From Sulfitobacter mediterraneus (GTDB lineage Bacteria > Pseudomonadota > Alphaproteobacteria > Rhodobacterales > Rhodobacteraceae), in NCBI RefSeq assembly GCF_003054325.1, contig NZ_QBKU01000003.1:310001-374000 (forward strand): a DNA stretch of 64,000 bases, given 5' to 3'. The notes under the pieces are model-generated. The model made no database searches. It worked only from the letters and a program-made list of their open reading frames with translations, and had not been told where the DNA came from. The first letter of the stretch is position 1. Each line of letters begins with the position of its first letter. A program made the translations under genes and the position numbers. This document shows positions 16,909 through 24,836 of the stretch, piece by piece.

Positions 16909-17076
16909 TCAGAAGAGCCAACGGTCAAGCAGGACCGTCAGAACCAATCCGATCAACATAAAGGCGATGCCGGCGCTGGCCGCGTATTGTGCGATATCCT
17001 TGCGGTTTCCGCCGCGTTTCTTGGCCGTCATTCCGCCGAAGATGGCACCCAAGATGCCGAAAACCAAAAAGATCAT
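16909..17076 (-). CDS. Small two-helix membrane protein (55 aa)
   Basis: A short gene with ATG at 17076 and TGA at 16909-16911. The product begins MIFLVFGILGAIFGGM, continues with a basic loop TAKKRGGNRKD, and ends with a second helix (GIAFMLIGLVLTVLL) and DRWLF. Two helices joined by a positive loop suggest a hairpin with the loop in the cytoplasm. It fits tightly between DUF2927 (gap 19) and the VWA gene (gap 10), so it is probably part of the same transcript. I recall similar small proteins in other Rhodobacterales, sometimes mislabelled as apolipoprotein acyltransferase; function is unknown. Confidence 0.8.
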   Translation of the reverse strand: MIFLVFGILGAIFGGMTAKKRGGNRKDIAQYAASAGIAFMLIGLVLTVLLDRWLF

Positions 17077-17095
17077 AACTGCTTGCGCCCCGCGT

Positions 17096-18454
17096 TTAGC
17101 CTTTGAGCGGGTTCAGCGATGCAATCTCGCGCAGCTTGGCCCGCACTGCCCAATCTGGGCCAAAGCCGTATCGCGCCCAGCCGATACTGTCCAGCCTGAC
17201 GCTACGCGCTTCGCCGGGTCGGCCCTCAAGCTCAAGCGCTTCGGCCTTGAGCAGCAGGCAGGTGGCCAGCAGTGCGGCATTTTCGCTTTGGCGGGCGATT
17301 GTGATCTGCGGTGCAATGATCCGCAACGCCTCGTTGCCCTGGCCTTGCGCGATGGCATAGGCCGCCAGCTGCGTTGCGACATAGGCGCGGTGCAGCGTGG
17401 TGCCGGGGCTGGCGGCATAATATCCGTCTGCAATCAGGTATTGATGATGGGCGCGGTCCGGCTCCGAGGCTTGCAGCACCCGCCCCATGGCATAATGGGC
17501 AAAGGCGCGGCGGTGATCCTGCCATCCCATCGCCGTGGCAATGCGTACGGCCTCACGGGCGGCGGATTTGCGGCGGGCCGCAGGGGTGCCGCGGCCCAAT
17601 GCCGCTTGGATCGCTTTGGTCCAACCTTGTGGTGTGCGCGTGGCATAACGGGCAGGCAGGGCCGCGCCGCGCGGATTGTTGCGGGCCAGAATGGCGGGCA
17701 GGGCTTGGGCCACTTGCCCGCGTGTCATGCCAGAGCGCAACGCCGGATCATAATAGGTCCGCAGGATCAGCATATCGAAACCGGTCAGAACCGTATGCAC
17801 GTTGTCATCGTTAAAGACACTGTCGGGCAACCGGTAAAGATCATTCAGCGGGCCAAGCGCCTGCGCGAGTTCCTCGTGCAGGCAGTCGCGCACCTCTTGC
17901 GGGTTAACGTCATTGGGCAGGAAAATCGCAAGCTTTTCACGGGTTTGCAGGGCGGTCCAATCGGTCTTGGCCTTGCGCCGCGCACTGCGGTATTCACTGA
18001 GCGATCGCACGTTGGGGGCCACGAAACAGGCCGCTTGCGGCAAGATCCGGTGAATATCGGCGCGGCTCACGGCCTCGATGGTGATATTGGCATCACTGCG
18101 CGTGGTATAGGAAATGTCGATCCCTGCCTCACTGCGCAGCCGCCCGATCAACTGTTTGAGGTCCGGCCCAAGGGTTGCGGGCGGCTTGCCGGTGACACGC
18201 AGGGTGATCGGGGTTTCAAAACGGGTCAGAACCGGCAGTTGACGCCCGCTTTCCATTTGGAACGACAATTCGATGAAATCAATCGCCAGATCGCGGTTGG
18301 ACCGCATCGGCGTTGCCGGACGGGTTGCGGCGAAGGTCTTCATCGGGGGCAGGGTGCTTTGGGCAAACTGCGCCCGCGTGGGCATATCGGACTGGGCGGC
18401 GGGCACACAGGCGCTCAGCAACATCACTAATGGAAGGGCAAAACGCGGGGTCAC
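17096..18454 (-). CDS. DUF2927 lipoprotein
   Basis: 452 aa. The GTG at 18454 is chosen because it begins a clear lipoprotein signal: a basic start, the hydrophobic FALPLVMLL and the lipobox LLSAC. The mature protein contains the DUF2927 core (CLHEELAQALGPLNDLYRLPDSVFNDDN, then LTGFDMLILRTYYDPALRSGM). The C-terminal 150 residues look like TPR-type helices (AHYAMGRVLQASEPDRAHHQ, ALLATCLLLKAEALELEGRPGEA). Function is unknown; surface or periplasmic anchoring is expected. It lies between the MoxR gene, whose terminator precedes it, and the small membrane protein and VWA gene. Confidence 0.82.
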   Translation of the reverse strand: MTPRFALPLVMLLSACVPAAQSDMPTRAQFAQSTLPPMKTFAATRPATPMRSNRDLAIDFIELSFQMESGRQLPVLTRFETPITLRVTGKPPATLGPDLKQLIGRLRSEAGIDISYTTRSDANITIEAVSRADIHRILPQAACFVAPNVRSLSEYRSARRKAKTDWTALQTREKLAIFLPNDVNPQEVRDCLHEELAQALGPLNDLYRLPDSVFNDDNVHTVLTGFDMLILRTYYDPALRSGMTRGQVAQALPAILARNNPRGAALPARYATRTPQGWTKAIQAALGRGTPAARRKSAAREAVRIATAMGWQDHRRAFAHYAMGRVLQASEPDRAHHQYLIADGYYAASPGTTLHRAYVATQLAAYAIAQGQGNEALRIIAPQITIARQSENAALLATCLLLKAEALELEGRPGEARSVRLDSIGWARYGFGPDWAVRAKLREIASLNPLKG

Positions 18455-18649
18455 AGGCGCTGCCCCGCAGCCGCGCAAGAAAACGGCCAAACGGGCCGCA
18501 AAAAACGGGAAAAAAACGCGCAGTTGGGTGCTGCGAATGGGACTGTCATCTCTGCCTGCTGCCCTATGCTGAGCCTTTGATGTCAGGTCTGTGCCTGATC
18601 TTTCCTCCTTGGTAGGGGGCAAATAAGGCAAATCTTGGGCAAATGGGGC

Positions 18650-18680
18650 AGAAACAAAAACAGGCCCCCGAAGGGGCCTG
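18650..18680 (-). terminator. Intrinsic terminator after the MoxR gene
   Basis: On the minus strand, CAGGCCCC, a TTCG tetraloop and GGGGCCTG (18680 down to 18661) are followed by TTTTTGTTTC. This is a textbook Rho-independent terminator 27 bases after the MoxR stop, so DUF2927 and the genes after it probably have their own promoter in 18455-18650. Confidence 0.88.
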
Positions 18681-18707
18681 CAAATCCGGGCTGCGACAGA
18701 CTGGGTG

Positions 18708-19547
18708 TTAACGCTGCGCCCGCGCCATAAAGGCCAGCCGTTCAAACAGATGCACGTCCTGTTCGTTTTTGAGCAAGGCCCCGTGCAGCTTGGGCAGGGC
18801 GCTTTTGCCGTCCGACTTCAGGTCTTCGGCATCCATATCCTCGGCCAGCAACAGCTTGAGCCAATCCAGCACTTCGGATGTCGATGGCTTTTTCTTCAGG
18901 CCCTGCTGATCGCGCACTTCGTAGAACTGGGTCAGGGCCGTGGTTAGCAGGCTTTCCTTGATGCCCGGATGATGAACTTCGACAATTTTCTTGAGGGTCT
19001 CGACGTCCGGAAACTGGATGTAGTGAAAGAAACAGCGCCGCAAAAACGCATCGGGCAGCTCTTTTTCATTGTTTGAGGTGATGATCACAATCGGACGGTT
19101 GACCGCTTTGATCGTCTCGCCGGTCTCGTAGACAAAGAACTCCATCTTATCGAGTTCCTGCAACAAATCGTTGGGAAATTCGATGTCAGCCTTGTCGATC
19201 TCGTCGATCAGCAACACCACTTTTTCGCCCGCCTCGAAGGCCTCCCAAAGCTTGCCCTTACGGATGTAATTCTTGACGTCATGCACACGCTCGTCGCCCA
19301 ACTGGCTGTCGCGCAAGCGCGATACGGCGTCATATTCATAAAGACCCTGCTGGGCGCGAGTGGTGGATTTGACGTTCCATTCGATCATCCGCAAACCCAA
19401 GGCAGAAGAGACCTGCCGCGCCAGTTCGGTTTTGCCGGTGCCCGGCTCACCCTTGACCAAGAGGGGACGCTCAAGCGTCACGGCCGCGTTCACGGCAATC
19501 TTGAGGTCATCTGTCGCGACGTAATCGGCGGTGCCCTGAAATTTCAT
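18708..19547 (-). CDS. MoxR family AAA+ ATPase
   Basis: 279 aa. The start at 19547 gives MKFQGTADYVATDDL, the usual N-terminus; a longer frame adds 26 unlikely residues. Walker A is GEPGTGKT (residues 33-40), Walker B VVLLIDEIDKAD, sensor 1 IITSNNEKELPDAFLRRC with the arginine finger region. MoxR ATPases act as chaperones that insert metals or assemble complexes together with VWA proteins; the matching CoxE-like protein is at 15711-16898. The client is not identifiable here. Confidence 0.93.
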   Translation of the reverse strand: MKFQGTADYVATDDLKIAVNAAVTLERPLLVKGEPGTGKTELARQVSSALGLRMIEWNVKSTTRAQQGLYEYDAVSRLRDSQLGDERVHDVKNYIRKGKLWEAFEAGEKVVLLIDEIDKADIEFPNDLLQELDKMEFFVYETGETIKAVNRPIVIITSNNEKELPDAFLRRCFFHYIQFPDVETLKKIVEVHHPGIKESLLTTALTQFYEVRDQQGLKKKPSTSEVLDWLKLLLAEDMDAEDLKSDGKSALPKLHGALLKNEQDVHLFERLAFMARAQR

Positions 19548-19718
19548 ATTGCTTTTCAACCCTCTGTCTTGCGCAAAAACTGCCCATGCCTTTAACCAAA
19601 ATTCAAAGGGATTGTGTAGTGACAATCGCTGGTTGCTCAGGTAGACGCTGCGGCAGGACGAGATCTCGGGGAGAGAGAGTCTTATATGCCAGGACTAAAA
19701 ACTGTTGAGGGACATAAG

Positions 19719-20141
19719 ATGAAGCAGGAAGTTTTCCTGCCGGATGATTATTCTCCGGCTGAGGACGAACCGTTCATGAATGACAAGCAGCTTGAGTATT
19801 TTCGGCGCAAGCTGCTGACCTGGAAATCGGAGTTGCTGGCGGGTAGCCGCGACACCATCGAAGGGCTTCAGGACGGCACACGTAACATTCCGGATGTGGC
19901 AGACCGCGCATCGGAAGAAACCGACCGGGCGCTGGAGTTGCGCACACGGGACCGCGCGCGCAAGCTGGTGGGCAAGATTGACGCCGCATTGCGCCGCATT
20001 GACGAGGGTGAGTTTGGCTATTGTTCGGTGACGGGCGATCAAATCTCGCTCAAGCGTCTGGACGCACGGCCCATCGCGACAATGAGCCTTGAAGCACAGG
20101 AAAAACACGAACGCCGCGAAAAAGTGCACCGCGACGATTGA
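19719..20141 (+). CDS. dksA: RNA polymerase-binding transcription factor DksA
   Basis: 140 aa when started at MKQEVFLPDDYSP (19719, GAGGGA upstream); an ATG at 19686 after GAGAGAG is an alternative. DksA enters the RNA polymerase secondary channel and works with ppGpp. The coiled-coil tip motif DVADRASEE (DxxDxA) is present. The zinc-finger region has only one of the usual four cysteines (GYCSVTGDQISLKRL), as in the one-cysteine DksA of Rhodobacter sphaeroides, so it probably binds no zinc. It is followed by a terminator at 20177-20210. Confidence 0.93.
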   Translation: MKQEVFLPDDYSPAEDEPFMNDKQLEYFRRKLLTWKSELLAGSRDTIEGLQDGTRNIPDVADRASEETDRALELRTRDRARKLVGKIDAALRRIDEGEFGYCSVTGDQISLKRLDARPIATMSLEAQEKHERREKVHRDD

Positions 20142-20176
20142 TACAATTGATCCCTCAACTGGGGTCTGAAATAGCA

Positions 20177-20210
20177 AACGCCGGGGCTGAAAAGTTCCGG
20201 CGTTTTGTTT
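20177..20210 (+). terminator. Intrinsic terminator after dksA
   Basis: AACGCCGG (20177-20184) pairs with CCGGCGTT (20197-20204), followed by TTGTTT. It lies only 12 bases before the start of the monooxygenase gene, so that gene needs either read-through or a promoter within this region. Confidence 0.85.
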
Positions 20211-20221
20211 TGGAGAACGAA

Positions 20222-21382
20222 GTGAAGCACACAAATGCGATTGTGATTGGTGGCGGCATTGGTGGGCTGGCGGCTGCAGCGGCTTTTGCGCGGCGCGGGG
20301 TGGCGGTGACGCTCTTGGAACAGGCGCCTCAGATCACCGAAGTGGGCGCAGGTTTGCAGATCAGCCCCAATGGCATGGCGGTTTTGCGGGCCCTCGGGCT
20401 TGAACCGGGTCTGCGCCGCCGCGGTGCGGTCAAGGGCCGGGCGGTTGTGCTGCACAACGAACGCGGCGCACAGGTGGCACGGCTGGATTTGACCCGATTG
20501 AAAAAAGGGCAGGATTACATGTTCCTGCACCGCGCCGATCTGGTGGATGTGCTGGCCGAGGCAGCCAAACGCGCCAATGTCACGTTTGAACTGGGCGCAC
20601 AGGTTGCCTCGATCCGCCCGGGCGAGACCCCGACCGTGCAAATGGTCGATGGCAGCACCCGGCGGGCCGGCACATTGGTGGCCGCCGATGGCATCCATTC
20701 CGTGGCGCGGCCATTGCTCAACGGCGAGGATCAGGCGTTCTTCACAGGGCAGGTGGCGTGGCGGGCCGTTGTGCCGAACCACTGCAATCACCCTGATGAG
20801 GCACATGTTCACATGGGCGATGGGCGGCATCTGGTCAGCTACCCGATGCGCGATGGCAGTTTGATCAATCTCGTGGCTGTCGAAGAACGCGACGATTGGG
20901 CCGAAGAGGGCTGGCATCATCCCGATGATCCGGCCAACCTGCGCCGTGCTTTTGATGGATTTGCAGGCCGCGTGCCAGAGATGCTGGCGGCGATCACGGA
21001 GGTTAACCTCTGGGGGCTGCACAGACACCCGGTGGCGCAGAAATGGTATGCACAGAACGTTGCGATGTTGGGTGATGCCGCGCATCCCACCCTGCCGTTT
21101 CTGGCGCAGGGGGCCAATATGGCGCTGGAAGATGCATGGGTGCTGACCGATGCCGCAATCAAGGGCGGCGACTGGATGGCGGCCTATCAAAGCCGCCGCA
21201 TGGCGCGGGTCAAGAAAGTGATCGAGGCGGCCAACACCAATGCATGGCGCTATCACCTCAAGCCCGGAGCCATGCGCGGCTTGGCTCATCTTGGCCTGCA
21301 ATTGGGCAGCAAGCTGGCCCCGTCACGGATGATCGGGGCCTATGATTGGCTTTATGGCTACGACGTGACCAAAGACGCCTGA
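20222..21382 (+). CDS. FAD-dependent monooxygenase, salicylate hydroxylase-like
   Basis: 386 aa, class A flavoprotein hydroxylase. The GTG start at 20222 is chosen because GGAG precedes it and the FAD motif follows at once (VIGGGIGGLAAAAAFARRG). Further signatures are the DG motif LVAADGIHSVAR and the FAD-ribityl motif MLGDAAHPTLPFLAQGANMALEDA. Relatives hydroxylate aromatic acids or ubiquinone precursors using NAD(P)H and oxygen; the substrate here is unknown. It stands alone between dksA and the convergent ocd gene, with no ring-cleavage genes nearby. Confidence 0.88.
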   Translation: MKHTNAIVIGGGIGGLAAAAAFARRGVAVTLLEQAPQITEVGAGLQISPNGMAVLRALGLEPGLRRRGAVKGRAVVLHNERGAQVARLDLTRLKKGQDYMFLHRADLVDVLAEAAKRANVTFELGAQVASIRPGETPTVQMVDGSTRRAGTLVAADGIHSVARPLLNGEDQAFFTGQVAWRAVVPNHCNHPDEAHVHMGDGRHLVSYPMRDGSLINLVAVEERDDWAEEGWHHPDDPANLRRAFDGFAGRVPEMLAAITEVNLWGLHRHPVAQKWYAQNVAMLGDAAHPTLPFLAQGANMALEDAWVLTDAAIKGGDWMAAYQSRRMARVKKVIEAANTNAWRYHLKPGAMRGLAHLGLQLGSKLAPSRMIGAYDWLYGYDVTKDA

Positions 21383-21398
21383 ATGCGCGATGGCGGGC

Positions 21399-22448
21399 CT
21401 ATTTGGCCCGCTGCAACATCCCGAACAAATCACGCGGATCATCGGGATCTGCCAGCAGATCCAGCGGATGGAACAGGCCGGTTTCCTCGATCTGGTCGCG
21501 CACATAGCGCAGCGCCGAAAAATCTTCGATGGCAAAGCCGACACTGTCGAAAAGGGTGATCTGTTTGTCATCGCTGCGGCCCTTGGCCTGACCCGTCAGA
21601 ACCTGCCAGATCTCGGTGACGGCGTGATCGGGATCAAGCTGTTGGATCTCGCCCTCAATGCGCGTCTGTTCAGGATATTCCACAAAGATTTCAGACCGGT
21701 GCAGGATCGCCGGTGCCAGCTCTGTCTTGCCGGGGCAATCGCCGCCGATGGCGTTGATATGCACGCCGCTGCCGATCATGTTGTCCGTCAGGATGGTCGC
21801 ATATTGCTTGTCCGCGGTGCAGGTTGTGATGATCTGCGCGCCCAGCATCGCCTCTTCGGCGGTCTCGCACGCCACAACCTTGAGGCCGGAACCGGCAAGG
21901 TTGGCGGCGCATTTGGCGGTCGCTGCCTTGTCGATGTCATAAAGGCGGACCTCGTCAATGCCTGCAATCGCTTTCATCGCGAGGCTCTGAAACTCGGATT
22001 GGGCGCCATTGCCGATCATCGCCATCACATGCGCACCTTTGGGCGCCAGAAGCCGCGCCACCAGCGCGGATGTGGCCGCCGTGCGCAACGCGGTCAGAAT
22101 GGTCATTTCAGTCAGCAAAACAGGATAACCTGTCGCCACATCCGCCAAGAGGCCAAAGGCGGTCACGGTCTGCAACCCGTCCTTGGTGTTGGATGGGTGC
22201 CCGTTCACATATTTGAACCCGTAAACATCCCCATCCGAAGTTGGCATCAGCTCAATCACACCCTTTTCAGAGTGGCTGGCCACGCGCGGGGTTTTGTCAA
22301 ACAGCTCCCACCGTTTGAAATCGGATTCGATATAGTCCGAAATGCCGGTCATCATCTGCTCAACACCGATGTGGTGGATCAGTTTCATCATGTGATCGAC
22401 AGATACGAAAGGCACCAATGCCTTGTCGGAGGGTTCTAGCGTTGTCAT
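21399..22448 (-). CDS. ocd: Ornithine cyclodeaminase
   Basis: Converts L-ornithine to L-proline and ammonia with bound NAD. The 349-aa length matches the long, true OCD type rather than shorter mu-crystallin relatives. Signatures: GFKYVNGHPSN (substrate loop with Lys), LTALRTAATSALVARLLAPK, the Rossmann segment AMIGNGAQSEFQ, and NAIGGDCPGKTEL with the catalytic-region aspartate. It is the third gene of the minus-strand set rocF-ctlX-ocd, 16 bases after ctlX, and completes an arginine to ornithine to proline route. Confidence 0.93.
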   Translation of the reverse strand: MTTLEPSDKALVPFVSVDHMMKLIHHIGVEQMMTGISDYIESDFKRWELFDKTPRVASHSEKGVIELMPTSDGDVYGFKYVNGHPSNTKDGLQTVTAFGLLADVATGYPVLLTEMTILTALRTAATSALVARLLAPKGAHVMAMIGNGAQSEFQSLAMKAIAGIDEVRLYDIDKAATAKCAANLAGSGLKVVACETAEEAMLGAQIITTCTADKQYATILTDNMIGSGVHINAIGGDCPGKTELAPAILHRSEIFVEYPEQTRIEGEIQQLDPDHAVTEIWQVLTGQAKGRSDDKQITLFDSVGFAIEDFSALRYVRDQIEETGLFHPLDLLADPDDPRDLFGMLQRAK

Positions 22449-22464
22449 GGGTAAACCTCTTGCT

Positions 22465-23376
22465 TTATTGGCCGCGGCGGGACAGGTGCAGACCGGCGAT
22501 CATGCACCGCACGGACCCGCCTGCGGTTTCGATTGTTGGAATGGTCAGCGGCACAACCCGTGCCGATGCTTCGATACGTGCAATCTGGTCAGGGGCCAGC
22601 GCGGCAAAGGCACGGGCCGATAGGGCAAGGATCAAACCGTCCTTGCCTTCCAGTTCAATTGCGTTTCCTGCGAAGGCGGCGATCTGCGCCTCGCTCAGGG
22701 CAATCACATCGCGCCCGGCCTCGGTCAACCTGTCGGCCACCATGGAACGGCGGTGAGGATCGGTGATCATCTCAAGACCCACCAAAGCCACCCGTGTGCC
22801 AATCGCCATCAACACATTGGTGTGATAGACCGCCGTGCCTTTGGCATCCGCAGCGTCAAAGGCGATCGGCTCAAAGTTGAAGTTGGTGCAGAACCGTTCC
22901 AGCAGCACCGGATCGGCCCGTTTGGACCGCGCCACATAGGCCACCCGCCCGATATGATCCAGAACCATCGCGCCGGTGCCTTCCAGCGCCAGATTGTCAT
23001 GCTCAAGACCCGAATAATCAATGATATCCTGCACCCGGTATTCGGATTTGAGCATCTCGATCACGTCCCAACGCCGCTCGCGGCGGCGGTTGGCCGCATA
23101 CATCGGATAGACCGCAACATGGCCGCCCGCATGGGTCGAAAACCAGTTGTTTGGAAAAACGCTGTCTGGCGTGTCGGTGCCAGTATCGTCAAAGTCATGC
23201 ACCGTGATGCCGCGCCCGCGCAAGGTGCTGACAACATGATCAAATTCGTCACGGGCCAGCACAGCCACATCGCCCGCGCTGTCACTTTGATAGGCGTTGT
23301 CCCCCCGCGTTTCCGGATTCGACCGGAAATGGTGCGGGCGGATCATCACCACCGACCTGGGGGCCTGTACAAACAT
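22465..23376 (-). CDS. ctlX: CtlX-like citrulline/amidino hydrolase
   Basis: 303 aa, amidinotransferase/arginine deiminase fold (COG4874). The start at 23376 (MFVQAPRSVVMIRP) comes one base after the rocF stop; a longer start at 23403 would overlap rocF. Active-site elements include DSVFPNNWFSTH, EGTGAMVLD, YHTNVLM with the catalytic His, and GGSVRCMIAG with the nucleophilic Cys at residue 291. CtlX proteins have been linked to citrulline use, and relatives act on methylated arginines or other guanidino compounds. Its position between arginase and ocd supports a role in channelling guanidino or ureido compounds to ornithine. Confidence 0.87.
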   Translation of the reverse strand: MFVQAPRSVVMIRPHHFRSNPETRGDNAYQSDSAGDVAVLARDEFDHVVSTLRGRGITVHDFDDTGTDTPDSVFPNNWFSTHAGGHVAVYPMYAANRRRERRWDVIEMLKSEYRVQDIIDYSGLEHDNLALEGTGAMVLDHIGRVAYVARSKRADPVLLERFCTNFNFEPIAFDAADAKGTAVYHTNVLMAIGTRVALVGLEMITDPHRRSMVADRLTEAGRDVIALSEAQIAAFAGNAIELEGKDGLILALSARAFAALAPDQIARIEASARVVPLTIPTIETAGGSVRCMIAGLHLSRRGQ

Positions 23377-23377
23377 C

Positions 23378-24298
23378 TCAGAACGCGCGTGTCGGGCGAT
23401 CAAACACGCGGCGACCCAGCGCCGATGCGGCCAGATCCACCATCAAGGAGGCGGTGCGCCCGCGTTCGTCCAGAAACGGGTTCAACTCCACCAGATCCAG
23501 CGAGGTCATCAAGCCGCTGTCATGCAACATCTCCATCACCAGATGCCCTTCGCGCACCGTTGCGCCGCCCGGCACCGTGGTGCCAACCGCCGGAGCGACG
23601 GAGGGATCCAGAAAATCCACATCCAGAGAGACATGCAGCAACCCATTGGCGGCGGCAACTTTGTCTAGGAATGCGGCCAATGGACGGGCAATGCCGCTTT
23701 CGTCAATTTCGCGCATGTCGACATGGATTATCGACGTCTCTTGCAAGGCAGCCCGTTCCGCCGCATCCACAGACCGCAAACCAATGATTGCCACGTTGTC
23801 TTGTGGCAATGGCGTGTCTACAGCCGGAAACCTGTCAAAGCCTTCACGCCCCGTCACATAGCCCAAGGGCGTGCCGTGAAGGTTGCCGCTGTCGGTGGTA
23901 TCAGGCGTATGAAAATCGCTATGTGCATCAAGCCACAGCACAAATTGCGGGCGATCCACAGTTTTGGCATGGCGCATCACGCCCAATACCGTGCCCAGCG
24001 CCAGCGCATGATCGCCGCCCAGAAAGATCGGCAAACCATCTTTCATCGTGGTCTCGGCGGCGTCGGCCAAGGCTTCGGTCCATGCGATGGTTTCTTCGAG
24101 GGCAACCAGTTTGGGATGTTCTTTGGCCACATAGGGGGCAGGGGCCACATTGCCCCGATCGCTGACCTGGTGACCCAGATCGCGCAGCGCCTCGGCCAGA
24201 CCAGCCGTGCGGTAGGCATCCGGACCCATCAGGCAACCCTTGCGCCGCTTGCCGCTGTCCATCGGGGCGCCGACCAAAATGCAATGCTGTTGTGTCAT
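23378..24298 (-). CDS. rocF: Arginase
   Basis: Hydrolyses L-arginine to L-ornithine and urea with a binuclear manganese site. The start at 24298 (MTQQHCILVGAPMDSG) has GAGGA upstream and gives 306 aa, the usual size. Metal ligands appear in GGDHALALG, LDAHSDFHTP and SLDVDFLDP, and GLRSVDAAERA matches the conserved GLR segment. First gene of rocF-ctlX-ocd and divergent from an Lrp-type regulator, with a 14-bp direct repeat in between. No urease genes are in the window. Confidence 0.94.
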   Translation of the reverse strand: MTQQHCILVGAPMDSGKRRKGCLMGPDAYRTAGLAEALRDLGHQVSDRGNVAPAPYVAKEHPKLVALEETIAWTEALADAAETTMKDGLPIFLGGDHALALGTVLGVMRHAKTVDRPQFVLWLDAHSDFHTPDTTDSGNLHGTPLGYVTGREGFDRFPAVDTPLPQDNVAIIGLRSVDAAERAALQETSIIHVDMREIDESGIARPLAAFLDKVAAANGLLHVSLDVDFLDPSVAPAVGTTVPGGATVREGHLVMEMLHDSGLMTSLDLVELNPFLDERGRTASLMVDLAASALGRRVFDRPTRAF

Positions 24299-24355
24299 GG
24301 GAAGATCCTCAATCTGTGTTTCTCTATTCATATCTACCAAAAGGATGCATCGACA

Positions 24356-24398
24356 ATTGATCAAACTGGCCGTATTGAGGGGTGATTGTTCAAATTGG
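24356..24398. promoter_or_regulatory. Direct repeat between rocF and lrp (probable Lrp sites)
   Basis: Two 14-base copies, ATTGATCAAACTGG (24356-24369) and ATTGTTCAAATTGG (24385-24398), differ at two positions and are 29 bases apart, close to three helical turns, so a regulator would meet both on one face of the DNA. Each contains a TTGNTCAA near-palindrome. They lie in the 109-base gap between the divergent rocF and Lrp-type genes, as expected for autoregulation and control of arginine catabolism. Confidence 0.6.
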
Positions 24399-24407
24399 AA
24401 GGTCAAC

Positions 24408-24833
24408 ATGGACGAAATGGATCACCGCCTGATCGCCGCATTGCGGCATGACGCCCGCAGATCATTGTCTGATCTGGCGGCGATTCTGGATCTGTCGCGT
24501 GCCACAGTGCGGGCCCGCATGGCCCGGCTCAAGGAACGTGGCGAGATTGTCGGCTTTTCCGTCGTGACGCGGGCCGATGTCATGCATGACCCGGTACGCG
24601 GCCTGATGATGATCGAAATCGAAGGGCGCGGGGCCGAACGGATCACCCGTCAGCTGTCCTCTATGCCAGAGTTGCGGGCAGTGCATTCCACCAATGGCCG
24701 CTGGGATGTGATCGTCGAGATCGGCACCGAAACGCTCGAGGGGTTCGACGGTGTGCTGTCGCGCATTCGTAAACTTGATGGGGTTGTGGCCAGCGAAACC
24801 AGTCTGCTGCTCAAGACCAAAAAGTCCGGCTGA
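24408..24833 (+). CDS. Lrp/AsnC family transcriptional regulator
   Basis: 141 aa. The start at 24408 has GGAAGG upstream. The N-terminal winged helix-turn-helix is MDHRLIAALRHDARRSLSDLAAILDLSRATVRARMARL, here given as the region of residues 4-41, followed by the hinge GEIVGFSVVTR and the RAM effector domain (GLMMIEIEG, AVHSTNGRWDVIVEIGT). Divergent from rocF; the likely role is activation of rocF-ctlX-ocd in response to arginine or ornithine, as for known arginine-catabolic Lrp-type regulators. The effector is inferred only from position. Confidence 0.9.
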   Translation: MDEMDHRLIAALRHDARRSLSDLAAILDLSRATVRARMARLKERGEIVGFSVVTRADVMHDPVRGLMMIEIEGRGAERITRQLSSMPELRAVHSTNGRWDVIVEIGTETLEGFDGVLSRIRKLDGVVASETSLLLKTKKSG

Positions 24834-24836
24834 GGG

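Noticed and set aside
16799-18430. 543-codon plus-strand open frame opposite the VWA, small and DUF2927 genes
   Set aside because: It crosses three well-supported minus-strand genes and encodes no recognisable domain.
21390-22439. 349-codon plus-strand frame opposite ocd
   Set aside because: An exact shadow of ocd, whose motifs are complete.
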